DNA from: Zeimonas sp032027205
GTDB lineage: Bacteria; Pseudomonadota; Gammaproteobacteria; Burkholderiales; Burkholderiaceae_E
NCBI GenBank assembly: GCA_032027205.1
Contig: JAVSMN010000001.1
Span: forward strand, 186,001-250,000
Direction of reading: 5' to 3'
Length of the DNA: 64,000 nucleotides
In this document: positions 15,659 through 24,319 of the stretch, piece after piece
How positions within the stretch are numbered: the first letter of the stretch is position 1
Layout of the letters: each line of letters opens with the position of its first letter
The notes under the pieces: generated by a model
What the model saw: only the letters and a program-made list of their open reading frames with translations
Told to the model about the DNA's origin: nothing
Databases searched by the model: none
Made by a program: the position numbers and the translations under genes

Positions 15659-17173
15659 ATGACCGAATCCGAAGCCCGCAACGCGCTGCTGCTTCGCGCA
15701 TTGGAACTCGCCCCCGCAGGCGTCGTCCGATGGACCGACGACGACCGGGCGTGGGCAAGTCGCGCGGCCTCCGAGGTCGAAGGCGCGAGCGCGGCCGGCG
15801 AGCGCTTCGTCGCGCGCCGCGCGCAGCTCGCGCTCGAGCGACTCGGTGCGCGCGAGGCATTCGCGCGACGCGCGCAGCGCAGCACCGACTGGCGTCCCTG
15901 GTTCGGCTGGGCACTGCCGGCGATCGCGCTCGCAGCAGGGCTCGTCACAGACGCGATCGGCCCGTCGCGCCACGTGAACGTGCTCGCCCCGCCGCTGCTG
16001 GCCGTCATGACGTGGAACCTCGTCGTCTACGTGTCGATCGCGGTGCGCGCGCTGCTTCGCCGGCGTGCGCAGCCGCACCGCGGCGCGATAGCGAGTGCGA
16101 TCGCCCGCGCGGCACAACGCGCGATCGTTCCTGGGCGCAACAGCCGGGCTGCGGACCACGCCGACGACGCCGGCGGACGCAGCCGCGCGCGCCGCGCCGT
16201 CGTCACCCGGTTCGCCGGCGACTGGGCAAAGGCGAGCGCGGCGCTCACCACCGCGCGCGTGGCGCGCGTGCTGCACGTATCGGCGATCGCCTTCGCGCTC
16301 GGCGCGCTCACCGGGCTGTACGTTCGCGGCCTCGTCTTCGAATACCGCGCCGGGTGGGAGAGCACCTTCCTCGACGCGAACACGATGCATGCGCTGCTCG
16401 GCTTCGTGCTCAAGCCTGCATCGCTGCTCACCGGCATCGCACTGCCGGACGTTGCACGACTGGAAGCGATGCGCTTTCCGGAAACCGGCGGCGAACGCGC
16501 AGCGCCGTGGATCCACCTCTACGCGGTGATGGTCGCGCTGGTCGTCGTCGTGCCTCGCGCGCTGCTCGCGCTGTACGATCGCGCGCTCGAGCATCGGCTC
16601 GCGCGCTCCTTCACGCTGCCTGCGGCGGATCGCTATTTCGCGTCGCTGCTGCGCGAGCACTCGGGCGAGGCGGCGCTCGTGCTCGTGCTGCCCTGCCATT
16701 TCGCGCCGTCGCCGCAGTCGACGCTGGCGCTGCGCGCCGTGCTGGGCGTCGTGTTCGGCCCGACGCTGCAACTCGTCGTCGCGCAGGCAGCGGAATACGG
16801 CGACGAGGAACGCGTCGACGCCGCGCTCGCTTCGGCGCCGGAGGCGGCGGTGGTGCTCGCCCTCTTCTCGTCGAGCGCCACGCCGGAAGCCGAAACGCAC
16901 GGCGTGTTCCTCACGCGCCTGCTCGGTGCACGGCCGGCCGGCAGCGAGCTGATCGCGCTGGTCGACGAGTCGGCGTTCGCGGCCCGCTTCGGCGGCGCCG
17001 ATTCCGTATCGCTGCGCCGGCGCGACGAGCGCCGGCAGGCCTGGAAGCGGTTGCTCGCCGCGCACGAATGCCGCCCGGTGTTCGTCGATCTCGAGCGCGA
17101 CGACGCAGCCGAGGCCGGGCGCCGCGTGCGCGAGGCGCTCGATCGCCGTCTCGCACAATCGGTTCCCGCATGA
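15659..17173 (+). CDS. DUF2868 membrane protein
   Basis: A 504-residue protein that I place in the DUF2868 family from its N-terminal ALLLRALE and RWFGWALP-like segments and its gene pairing. Hydrophobic segments occur near residues 83-100, 105-130, 200-220, 240-260 and 285-305, with a large soluble C-terminal part (about 315-504). Function is unknown. The stop overlaps the start of a DUF3482 GTPase gene (ATGA); these two families recur as a pair in beta- and gammaproteobacteria, implying a shared membrane-associated role. Confidence 0.75.
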   Translation: MTESEARNALLLRALELAPAGVVRWTDDDRAWASRAASEVEGASAAGERFVARRAQLALERLGAREAFARRAQRSTDWRPWFGWALPAIALAAGLVTDAIGPSRHVNVLAPPLLAVMTWNLVVYVSIAVRALLRRRAQPHRGAIASAIARAAQRAIVPGRNSRAADHADDAGGRSRARRAVVTRFAGDWAKASAALTTARVARVLHVSAIAFALGALTGLYVRGLVFEYRAGWESTFLDANTMHALLGFVLKPASLLTGIALPDVARLEAMRFPETGGERAAPWIHLYAVMVALVVVVPRALLALYDRALEHRLARSFTLPAADRYFASLLREHSGEAALVLVLPCHFAPSPQSTLALRAVLGVVFGPTLQLVVAQAAEYGDEERVDAALASAPEAAVVLALFSSSATPEAETHGVFLTRLLGARPAGSELIALVDESAFAARFGGADSVSLRRRDERRQAWKRLLAAHECRPVFVDLERDDAAEAGRRVREALDRRLAQSVPA

Positions 17174-18684
17174 GCGAAGCCAGGACCATCTCGCTGAGTC
17201 TCGTCTCGCACACGAACGTCGGCAAGACGACGCTCGCGCGCACGCTGCTCGGTCGCGACATCGGCATCGTGCGCGACGAGGCGCACGTCACCGAGTCGGC
17301 CGAGGAGCACACGCTCGCACAGACCGCACAGGGTGATCGCCTCACGCTGTGGGACACGCCGGGCTTCGGCGACAGCGCGCGCCTGGCGCGCCGTCTGGAA
17401 TCGGCCGGCGATCCGATCGGATGGTTCATCGGACAGGTCTGGGACCGCTTCCGCGACCGAGCGTTATGGGCCAGCCAGCAGGCGGTGCACAACGTGCGCG
17501 AGCGCGCCGACGTGGTGCTCTACCTGGTGAACGCGTCCGAGCCGCTCGCACAGGCGCGATACATCGACGACGAGATGCGCGTGCTCGAGTGGATCGGCAA
17601 GCCGGTGATCGTGCTGCTCAATCAGCTCGGCCCACCGCGGCCCGCTTCCGACGAGGCCGCGGAGCTCGATGAATGGCGTCGGCATCTGTCGAGAGCCGGC
17701 CCGGTGCGCGCCGTGTTGCCGCTCGATGCCTTCGCGCGTTGCTGGGTGCAGGAAGCGACGCTGCTGCGCGCGATCGTCGAAGTGCTGCCGGCCGAGACGC
17801 GTGCGGCCTGCCGACGGCTGATCGACGAGTGGGTGAGCACACGCCGGCACGTCTTCGATGCGTCGATCGACGCACTCGCACGGGCGCTCGCGCGAGTCGC
17901 CACCGACCGCGAACCGATTCGCGACGCCGGCATGTTCGAACGCCTGCGCGACGCCGCGCAGGCGTTGGCGCGCACACCGTCGGGCAACAACTCAGAAGTG
18001 CCGGTCGCACGAAGGCAGGCGATGCGCGCACTCGCGCAAAGACTGGACGACACGATCCGCTCGGCCACCGATCGCCTGATCGAATTGCACGGGCTCGGCG
18101 GCCACGCATCGGCCGAGATCATCGAACGCCTCGCCGAGCACTACAAGGTCAGCAGCCGCCTGCCCGAAGGCAGGGCGGCCGTGCTCGGTGGCGTCCTCAC
18201 CGGCGCGCTCGCCGGATTGAAAGCCGACCTCGCCACGGGAGGTTTCAGCTTCGGCGCGGGAATCCTCGGCGGCAGCCTGCTCGGCGCAATGGGTGCGTTC
18301 GGCCTGGCGCGCGGCTACAACCTGGTACGCGGCGGCCCGACACCGGCGGTGGCCTGGAGCGACGCGGTCCTCGACGAGTCCACGGCGGCCGTGCTGCTCG
18401 CCTACCTGGCCGTCGCGCACTACGGCCGAGGCCGGGGCGACTGGAGCGCCTCCGAGCATCCGGCGCACTGGCGCGAACTCGTGCAATCGGTGCTGAAGAC
18501 GCATCACGAGATCTTCGAACATGCGTGGTCGCTGCGCGGCGAAGAGGGGGGCGATGCCATGCTGACGTCGGCGCTTCGGCCGGCGCTCGGCGGCGCCGCG
18601 CTCGACGTGCTCGCGCGCCTGTATCCGACGGGCGTGCGCGACTCGCGACTCGTCGTTCCCGACCCGGTGCACGACGTTGCCTGA
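17170..18684 (+). CDS. GTPase with DUF3482 domain
   Basis: A 504-residue protein. The N-terminal 200 residues are an Era-like GTPase domain with the P-loop HTNVGKTTL and switch II DTPGFGD; LLNQLG at about residues 139-144 stands at the NKXD position but lacks the usual Asp. The C-terminal DUF3482 region contains a Gly-rich hydrophobic stretch (about 335-380: LGGVLTGALAGLKADLATGG, then GAGILGGSLLGAMGAFGLA) that probably inserts into or contacts the membrane. Start and DUF2868 stop overlap as ATGA. Substrate or cellular process unknown; membrane remodelling is only a guess from the GTPase plus hydrophobic-tail design. Confidence 0.78.
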   Translation: MSEARTISLSLVSHTNVGKTTLARTLLGRDIGIVRDEAHVTESAEEHTLAQTAQGDRLTLWDTPGFGDSARLARRLESAGDPIGWFIGQVWDRFRDRALWASQQAVHNVRERADVVLYLVNASEPLAQARYIDDEMRVLEWIGKPVIVLLNQLGPPRPASDEAAELDEWRRHLSRAGPVRAVLPLDAFARCWVQEATLLRAIVEVLPAETRAACRRLIDEWVSTRRHVFDASIDALARALARVATDREPIRDAGMFERLRDAAQALARTPSGNNSEVPVARRQAMRALAQRLDDTIRSATDRLIELHGLGGHASAEIIERLAEHYKVSSRLPEGRAAVLGGVLTGALAGLKADLATGGFSFGAGILGGSLLGAMGAFGLARGYNLVRGGPTPAVAWSDAVLDESTAAVLLAYLAVAHYGRGRGDWSASEHPAHWRELVQSVLKTHHEIFEHAWSLRGEEGGDAMLTSALRPALGGAALDVLARLYPTGVRDSRLVVPDPVHDVA

Positions 18685-18813
18685 GCCGTTGGCGAAGGCT
18701 TTTCGCCGCGGGCGCGGCACTTGCTGCCGTTCGTCGCCTCCCACGAATCGACCCGTTGTCGACGCCCGACGCAGCCGGCAGCATGTGGCTCACGTTCCGG
18801 CATCCGCCGGGCG

Positions 18814-18819
18814 TATACT
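18814..18819 (+). promoter_or_regulatory. Candidate -10 element upstream of the MliC-like gene
   Basis: TATACT at 18814-18819 is a near-consensus -10 hexamer, 62 bases before the ATG. The -35 side (about 18791-18796, CACGTT) matches poorly. The 197-base gap after the GTPase gene shows no other clear signal. Confidence 0.35.
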
Positions 18820-18881
18820 GCTCGCGCTTTTCACGGGCGCCTGAACAACGGGCGCCGAGCCGAGTTCGCCGGAGCTTCGAT

Positions 18882-19265
18882 ATGCGCTCGACCCGTTTCC
18901 CGATCGCCCGACTCATTTCGCTGGCCGTCGCGGCCGCCGCGGCTTCGCTGCCGCTGTCGACATCGGCAGCCGATCATCAAGCCGATGGACCCAACTTCAA
19001 TCCGCACAACTTCAAGCTCCTCAAAGGCGTCTATCGCTGCGAGCTGAACCGCAACGTCGACGTCGAACAGGTGTCGCCGGACATGCAGAGCGCCGTCCTG
19101 CGCTTCGACAAGAAGGAATACAAGATGAAGGCGGTGCTCGCGCGAAGCGGCGCGCTGCGCTACGAGGACGCCCAGTCGGGGCTCGTCTGGCTGATTATCG
19201 CCAGCAAGTCGATGCTTCTCGACACGAAACACGGCAAGCAACTGGCGAACGAATGTAGGACGTAG
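18882..19265 (+). CDS. Periplasmic MliC-like (C-type lysozyme inhibitor family) protein
   Basis: A 127-residue secreted protein: signal peptide with basic start, hydrophobic core LISLAVAAAAASLPL and a probable cleavage after STSAA near residue 30. The mature part has the MliC pattern: C53 (VYRCELNRNVDVEQ), a YKMKAVLARSGALRYED segment, LVWLIIASKSMLL and C125 near the end, which should form the family disulfide. There is no lipobox, so it is soluble periplasmic rather than membrane anchored. MliC proteins bind and inhibit C-type lysozymes. Monocistronic: own -10 element and a terminator 6 bases downstream. Confidence 0.7.
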   Translation: MRSTRFPIARLISLAVAAAAASLPLSTSAADHQADGPNFNPHNFKLLKGVYRCELNRNVDVEQVSPDMQSAVLRFDKKEYKMKAVLARSGALRYEDAQSGLVWLIIASKSMLLDTKHGKQLANECRT

Positions 19266-19270
19266 AAAGG

Positions 19271-19298
19271 AGCCCCGATCTTCACGGCCGGGGCTTTT
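19271..19298 (+). terminator. Rho-independent terminator after the MliC-like gene
   Basis: AGCCCCG (19271-19277) pairs perfectly with CGGGGCT (19289-19295), followed by a T run (19295-19298) 6 bases after the stop codon. Confidence 0.85.
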
Positions 19299-19343
19299 AC
19301 CCTTCTCGCTTCCCCCTTCCCCTTCCCTTTTCTTTTCCCCCTA
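19299..19343 (+). other. Polypyrimidine tract
   Basis: Nearly every base from 19299 to 19343 is C or T (short exceptions near the G of TCTCGC). It lies between the terminator and the second Liv operon. A C-rich, G-poor transcript here could support Rho loading; no protein is encoded. Confidence 0.4.
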
Positions 19344-19408
19344 TTGCGTCCGATGCGGGGATAGCCGAGACTGCGCGGCTACGCAACAACGCGGTTCGTT
19401 CCACGCTG

Positions 19409-20257
19409 GTGTCGCAGCTCGAGTTCGTCACGTCCGAGCGGGATCTGCTGCAGGTCGAGGACCTCACGCTCGCGTTCGGCGGCGTGCAGGCGCTCGGCGG
19501 TGTCGGCTTCTCGGTGGCGCCCGGCAGCATCACGTCGGTGATCGGGCCGAACGGCGCGGGCAAGACGTCGCTGTTCAACACGATCTCCGGCTTCTACCGT
19601 CCGGCGCGCGGGTCGATCCGCTTCGAAGGGCGCGACATCACGCGCCTGCCTGCGCCGAAGCGCGCCGCACTCGGGCTGGCGCGCAGCTTCCAGAACATCG
19701 CGCTGTTTCGCGGCATGACCGTGCTCGACAACATCAAGCTCGGCCGGCACTGCCACCTGCGCACGAACATCTTCGACGCGCTGGTCTATTTCGGCCGCGC
19801 GCGGCGCGAGGAGATGCAGCTGCGCGCCGAGATCGAGGAACGCGTGATCGATTTCCTCGAGATCGACCACATCCGCCACGCGCCGGTCGCGTCGTTGCCG
19901 TACGGCCTGCAGAAGCGGGTCGAGATGGCGCGCGCACTGGCGATGCAACCGAAGATCGTGCTGCTCGACGAGCCGGTCGCGGGAATGAACCGCGAGGAAA
20001 CCGAGGACATGGCGCGCTTCATCCTCGACCTGCGCGCCGAATGGGGCGTCACCGTGCTGATGGTCGAGCACGACATGGGGATGGTGATGGACCTCTCCGA
20101 TCACGTCGTCGTGCTCAATTTCGGGCAGGTGATCGCGCAGGGCACTCCCGGACAGGTGCAGAACGACCCCGAGGTCATTCGGGCCTACCTCGGCTCGGGA
20201 CGCGTGGACGAGTTGCGCCAGCGCCTTTCCGGCGCGCGCGGGGAGTGCGCCGCGTGA
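19409..20257 (+). CDS. livG: Branched-chain/aromatic acid ABC transporter ATPase LivG (system 2)
   Basis: A 282-residue ATPase with Walker A GPNGAGKTSLFN, LPYGLQKRVEMARAL in the signature position and Walker B KIVLLDEPVAGMN, typical of LivG. The GTG at 19409 is the only start that leaves the N terminus complete; no strong ribosome site is visible. First gene of livG-livH-livM-livK-livF-acyl-CoA ligase, an order common for importers of acids that are then activated with CoA. The stop overlaps the livH start (GTGA). Confidence 0.87.
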   Translation: MSQLEFVTSERDLLQVEDLTLAFGGVQALGGVGFSVAPGSITSVIGPNGAGKTSLFNTISGFYRPARGSIRFEGRDITRLPAPKRAALGLARSFQNIALFRGMTVLDNIKLGRHCHLRTNIFDALVYFGRARREEMQLRAEIEERVIDFLEIDHIRHAPVASLPYGLQKRVEMARALAMQPKIVLLDEPVAGMNREETEDMARFILDLRAEWGVTVLMVEHDMGMVMDLSDHVVVLNFGQVIAQGTPGQVQNDPEVIRAYLGSGRVDELRQRLSGARGECAA

Positions 20258-21138
20258 GCTTCGACTGGCTGTTCCTGCTCGAGATCTCGCTCGCGGGCCT
20301 GGGAACCGGCGCGCTGTACGCGCTCACCGGGCTCGCCTTCGTCATCATCTACAAGGCCACGCGCGTGGTGAACCTGGCGATCGGCGAGATGCTGATGATC
20401 GGCGCCTACGTCTTCTTCGCATTCGCCGCGGGGCTGTCACTGCCCATCTGGCTGGCGATCATCGCGGCGATCGTCGCCGGCGGCCTGCTCGGCGCGCTCG
20501 TGGAGCGCACGATGATCCGGCCGATGCTCGGCGAATCGCCGATCTCGGTGTTCATGGTCACCGTCGGACTGGGTTCGATCCTCGTCGGACTCGTAGAATT
20601 GATCTGGACGGCCGATCCGCGCCGGCTCCCCGAGTTTCTGCCCAACGAACCGATTTTCGTCGGCGACGCCTACGTTTCGCCGAAGGTGTTCTACGGCTTC
20701 TGCGTCGCTGCGCTGTTGATCGCGGCGATGTTGATCGTGTTCCGCTTCTGGCGCGGCGGCGTGGCGCTGCGGGCAACCGCTTCCGACCAGGCAGCGGCGT
20801 ACTCGATGGGCATCGACGTGCCGCGCGTGTTCTCGCTGTCGTGGATCGTCGCCGGCATGATCGCCGCGGTCGCCGGCGTGGTGGTCGGCGCGATCGGCGG
20901 CATCTCCTCGACGATGGGAATCTTCGGCCTGACCGTGCTCGTCGTCGTGATCTTCGGCGGACTCGACAGCATCGCGGGCGCGCTCGTCGGCGGATTGTTC
21001 ATCGGTCTCATCGAGGCTTGGGCCGGTGCGTACCTGGGCGGCGAATTCAAGGTGGTCACCGTCTTCACGCTGCTGGTGGCGATCCTGATGGTGCGCCCGT
21101 ACGGACTGTTCGGCACCCACGAGATCGAACGACTGTGA
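20254..21138 (+). CDS. livH: ABC transporter permease LivH (system 2)
   Basis: A 294-residue integral membrane permease with GTG start overlapping the livG stop. It shows the family's first helix (GTGALYALTGLAFVIIYKAT) and VVNLAIGEMLMIGAYVF, and has eight or so hydrophobic segments. It forms the channel with LivM in the inner membrane. Confidence 0.88.
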   Translation: MSFDWLFLLEISLAGLGTGALYALTGLAFVIIYKATRVVNLAIGEMLMIGAYVFFAFAAGLSLPIWLAIIAAIVAGGLLGALVERTMIRPMLGESPISVFMVTVGLGSILVGLVELIWTADPRRLPEFLPNEPIFVGDAYVSPKVFYGFCVAALLIAAMLIVFRFWRGGVALRATASDQAAAYSMGIDVPRVFSLSWIVAGMIAAVAGVVVGAIGGISSTMGIFGLTVLVVVIFGGLDSIAGALVGGLFIGLIEAWAGAYLGGEFKVVTVFTLLVAILMVRPYGLFGTHEIERL

Positions 21139-21166
21139 GCGCCGGAACCCCGCGGCGGAGACGAAG

Positions 21167-22207
21167 TTGCGCATAGGCCTTGCCCGCCCCGATTACCGCG
21201 CCGACGAAGCGCTGATCGACTCGCCGACGAAGTGGGCGTGGATCGGCGCGCTGTTCATCGCGCTCGCCGCGTTTCCGTTCGTCGCGAACGAGTACTGGCT
21301 GTACCTCGCGTGCCTGGTCGGCATCCACGTGGCCAGCGCGACCGGACTGAACATCCTCACCGGCTACACCGGACTCGTCAGTCTCGGGCAGGCGGCGTTC
21401 ATGGGCATGGGTGCGTACACAGTGGCCGTGCTGCAGGCGCGCTGGGGCACGCCGGTGCACCTGAACCTCGTTGCCGGCGGCGTCGTCGCGATGATCGGCG
21501 GCCTGGTCGTCGGCATTCCGTCGCTGCGCGTCAAGGGGCTGTATCTCGCGATCGCCACCATCGCGGCATCGTTCATCACGCACTTCATCTTCGCCAACTG
21601 GGATTCGGTCACCGGCGGAACGGCCGGCCTGACCGTCGAGCCGGCCCGCTTCTTCGGCGCCGCACTCGACACGTCGTTTCGCCTCTACTGGCTGATCGTG
21701 CCGCTGACGGTGGCGATGGTCGTCGGCGCAGCGAACCTGTTCCGCACGCGGATCGGCCGCGCGTTCATCGCGATCCGCGACCGCGACATCTCCGCCGAAG
21801 TGCTCGGCATCCCGCTGCTGCGCTACAAGCTGCTGTCGTTCGCCGTGTCGTCGTTCTACGCGGGCGTGGCGGGCGGGCTGTGGGCGTATTTTTTCCGCGT
21901 GGTGACGCCGGAGAGCTTTCCGCTGATCCTGTCGATCTTCTACCTGGCGGCGATCATCGTCGGCGGCATGGGGACGATCCTCGGCAGCATCCTCGGCGCG
22001 ACCTTCATGGCGATGGTGCCCGAACTACTGAAGCTCGTCGTCGGCTGGCTGCCGCTGGGCGCGAATGCGACGCTCGTGCTCTCGCCGGTGCGAACGATCG
22101 TCTTCGGCGCGCTGATCGTCGGATTCCTCGTCTTCGAGCCGCAGGGGCTCGCGGAGATCTGGCGCCGCATGCGACGCTTCTTTCACCTGTATCCGTTTCG
22201 CACCTGA
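21167..22207 (+). CDS. livM: ABC transporter permease LivM (system 2)
   Basis: A 346-residue permease. A TTG at 21167 is taken as start because GCGGAG lies 8 bases upstream and no ATG or GTG is available before the first membrane helix. LivM signature: GYTGLVSLGQAAFMGMGAYT. It lacks the low-complexity tail seen in the first LivM of this window. Partner of LivH. Confidence 0.87.
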   Translation: MRIGLARPDYRADEALIDSPTKWAWIGALFIALAAFPFVANEYWLYLACLVGIHVASATGLNILTGYTGLVSLGQAAFMGMGAYTVAVLQARWGTPVHLNLVAGGVVAMIGGLVVGIPSLRVKGLYLAIATIAASFITHFIFANWDSVTGGTAGLTVEPARFFGAALDTSFRLYWLIVPLTVAMVVGAANLFRTRIGRAFIAIRDRDISAEVLGIPLLRYKLLSFAVSSFYAGVAGGLWAYFFRVVTPESFPLILSIFYLAAIIVGGMGTILGSILGATFMAMVPELLKLVVGWLPLGANATLVLSPVRTIVFGALIVGFLVFEPQGLAEIWRRMRRFFHLYPFRT

Positions 22208-22265
22208 CCCACACCCGACTCACACGACCCGGCACGCACGCACCGGGAACACAAGGAGGAGCACG

Positions 22266-23450
22266 ATGACCATCTCGAAAACCCGTCGCAACACCGTCGG
22301 CGCGATCGCCGCCGCCACCGGACTGGCGCTCGCGCCAAAGGTCGCATTCACGCAGTCTGCAGGCGAGGACATCGTTATCGGCGGATCGATTCCGATGACC
22401 GGCGTCTTCGCTTTCGCCGGCATCGGCATCCACGCCGGCATCCAGGACTACGTGAAGATCGTCAACGACGGCGGCGGCATCCAGGGCCGCAAGCTGCGCT
22501 ACGTGCCGGAAGACACCGCGTACAAGGTCGACGCGTCGGTGGCCGCGTTCAAGAAGATCACGAGCCAGGAGAAGGTCAACCTCTACTACGGCGATTCCAC
22601 CGCGTTCGCGAAGACGATCAACCCCGAGCTCGAGCGGATGGGGTCGATCCTGATGGCCGGCGCGTCGTTCGCCAGCGAGATCAACGATCCGAAGAAATAT
22701 CCGCACCAGTTCCTCGTGGGCCCCGACTACACGGAGATGTTCGGCATCCTGCTGCGCTACATCGCGAAGGCGAAGCCGGGCGCGAAGGTCGCATTCGTCT
22801 ACTCCGACAGCGAGTTCGGCCGCGACCCGATCGAGAAGAGCCGCGAGGCGGCGAAGAAGCTCGGCCTGACCGTCAGCGGCGAGATCATGACGCCGCCCGG
22901 TAGCGTCGACGTCTCGGCCGAGGTGATCAAGCTGCGGCGCGCCGCGCCCGACTACACGATCTTCCACGGCTACGTGCTGGCGCCGATCCCGGAGTTCATC
23001 GGCCAGGCGCGCCAGATGGGCATGAAGAGCCAATTCATGGGCACGTTCTGGACGATGGACAACTCGATGGTCATGAAGATGGGCGAGGCAGCCGAAGGCT
23101 TCATGGGCGTGATGCCGTTCCGCTACTACTACGACACGGAAGGCGAGGCGCCGATGCTCGCGAAGATCCGCCAGATGCGCCCCGAGTACCAGAGCAACGC
23201 GTACATGCAGGGCTTCCTGACGACGATGCTGTTCGCCGAGGCCGCGAAGCGCACGCTCGCCGCCGGCAAGCCGCTGACGGGCGACAACCTGAAGGCGGCG
23301 CTGAACTCGATCCGCGATTTCGACACCGGCGGCATCGTCGGCGTTCCGATCTCGATCACCGGGAACTCGATTCCGGTGGGCCGCATCTACCGCGCGGACA
23401 TCAAGCAGCAGAAGATGCTGCCCGCGTCCGACTGGATCGTGCTGAACTGA
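22266..23450 (+). CDS. livK: Branched-chain/aromatic acid ABC substrate-binding protein LivK (system 2)
   Basis: A 394-residue periplasmic binding protein with an AGGAGG-like site before the ATG. The N terminus has KTRRNTVGAIAAATGLALA, a weak twin-arginine or Sec signal, with cleavage probably after VAFTQSA near residue 32. The mature protein starts with IVIGGSIPMTGVFAFAG, the usual first strand of type I binding proteins. It sits between the permease and livF genes. Ligand unknown; the downstream CoA ligase suggests a carboxylic acid. Confidence 0.87.
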   Translation: MTISKTRRNTVGAIAAATGLALAPKVAFTQSAGEDIVIGGSIPMTGVFAFAGIGIHAGIQDYVKIVNDGGGIQGRKLRYVPEDTAYKVDASVAAFKKITSQEKVNLYYGDSTAFAKTINPELERMGSILMAGASFASEINDPKKYPHQFLVGPDYTEMFGILLRYIAKAKPGAKVAFVYSDSEFGRDPIEKSREAAKKLGLTVSGEIMTPPGSVDVSAEVIKLRRAAPDYTIFHGYVLAPIPEFIGQARQMGMKSQFMGTFWTMDNSMVMKMGEAAEGFMGVMPFRYYYDTEGEAPMLAKIRQMRPEYQSNAYMQGFLTTMLFAEAAKRTLAAGKPLTGDNLKAALNSIRDFDTGGIVGVPISITGNSIPVGRIYRADIKQQKMLPASDWIVLN

Positions 23451-23452
23451 AC

Positions 23453-24319
23453 GTGAACGACAGCGCCGTCCTCGAAGTCGAGAACATCGAGGTCATCTAC
23501 AACCGTGCAGTGCAGGCGCTGCACGGGCTGTCGCTCGCCGTGCCGCGCGGGGCGATCGTCGCGCTGCTCGGCTCCAACGGCGCGGGCAAGTCGACGACGC
23601 TCAAGGCGGTGTCGAACCTGCTCGCGCTCGAGGACGGCGAGATGACGCGCGGCGCCGTGCGTTTCGACGGCGCCGACACCGTTCGACGCCGTCCGCACGA
23701 ACTCGTGCGCGCGGGGCTCTTCCACGTGATGGAGGGGCGCCGCGTGTTCGAGGACCTGACGGTGGAGGAGAACCTGCTCGCGGCGACCTATGCGCTGGGT
23801 GGACGCAGCAAAGGCAACGGCGGCGGCAGCGCCGGCACAAGCTCGGGCACCGGCGCGAGCGCCGGCAAATCCCGCGAAAACCTCGACCTCGTCTACGAAT
23901 ACTTTCCGCGCCTGCATGAACGGCGCCGTGGCCTGGCCGGTTACCTGTCGGGCGGCGAGCAGCAGATGCTCGCGATCGGCCGCGCGCTGATCGCGCGCCC
24001 GACGCTGATGCTGCTCGACGAGCCGTCGCTGGGGCTGTCGCCGCTGCTGGTCGAGGAGATCTTCTCGATCATCGCGCGCATCAACGCCGAGCAGCACGTC
24101 TCGATGCTGCTGGTCGAGCAGAACGCGTCGGTCGCGCTCGCCGTGGCGAGCTACGGCTACATCATGGAAAACGGCAAGATCGTCATCGACGGCGCCGCCG
24201 AGCGCCTCGCCGCCGACCCCGACGTGCGCGAGTTCTATCTGGGCATGGGAGGCGCGGGCGAGGCGCGCAGCTACCGCGCGATCAAGCACTACAAGCGGCG
24301 CAAGCGATGGCTTTCCTGA
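23453..24319 (+). CDS. livF: ABC transporter ATPase LivF (system 2) with Gly/Ser-rich insert
   Basis: A 288-residue ATPase with Walker A LLGSNGAGKSTTL, signature LSGGEQQMLAIGRAL and Walker B LMLLDEPSLGLSP. The C-terminal YRAIKHYKRRKRWLS is typical of LivF proteins encoded next to acyl-CoA ligases. About 25 residues of Gly/Ser/Ala (residues about 117-142) are inserted between VEENLLAATYAL and the helix before the signature, lengthening it beyond the usual 235-260. GTG start, 2 bases after the livK stop; the 3' end overlaps the ligase gene by 13 bases. Confidence 0.87.
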   Translation: MNDSAVLEVENIEVIYNRAVQALHGLSLAVPRGAIVALLGSNGAGKSTTLKAVSNLLALEDGEMTRGAVRFDGADTVRRRPHELVRAGLFHVMEGRRVFEDLTVEENLLAATYALGGRSKGNGGGSAGTSSGTGASAGKSRENLDLVYEYFPRLHERRRGLAGYLSGGEQQMLAIGRALIARPTLMLLDEPSLGLSPLLVEEIFSIIARINAEQHVSMLLVEQNASVALAVASYGYIMENGKIVIDGAAERLAADPDVREFYLGMGGAGEARSYRAIKHYKRRKRWLS

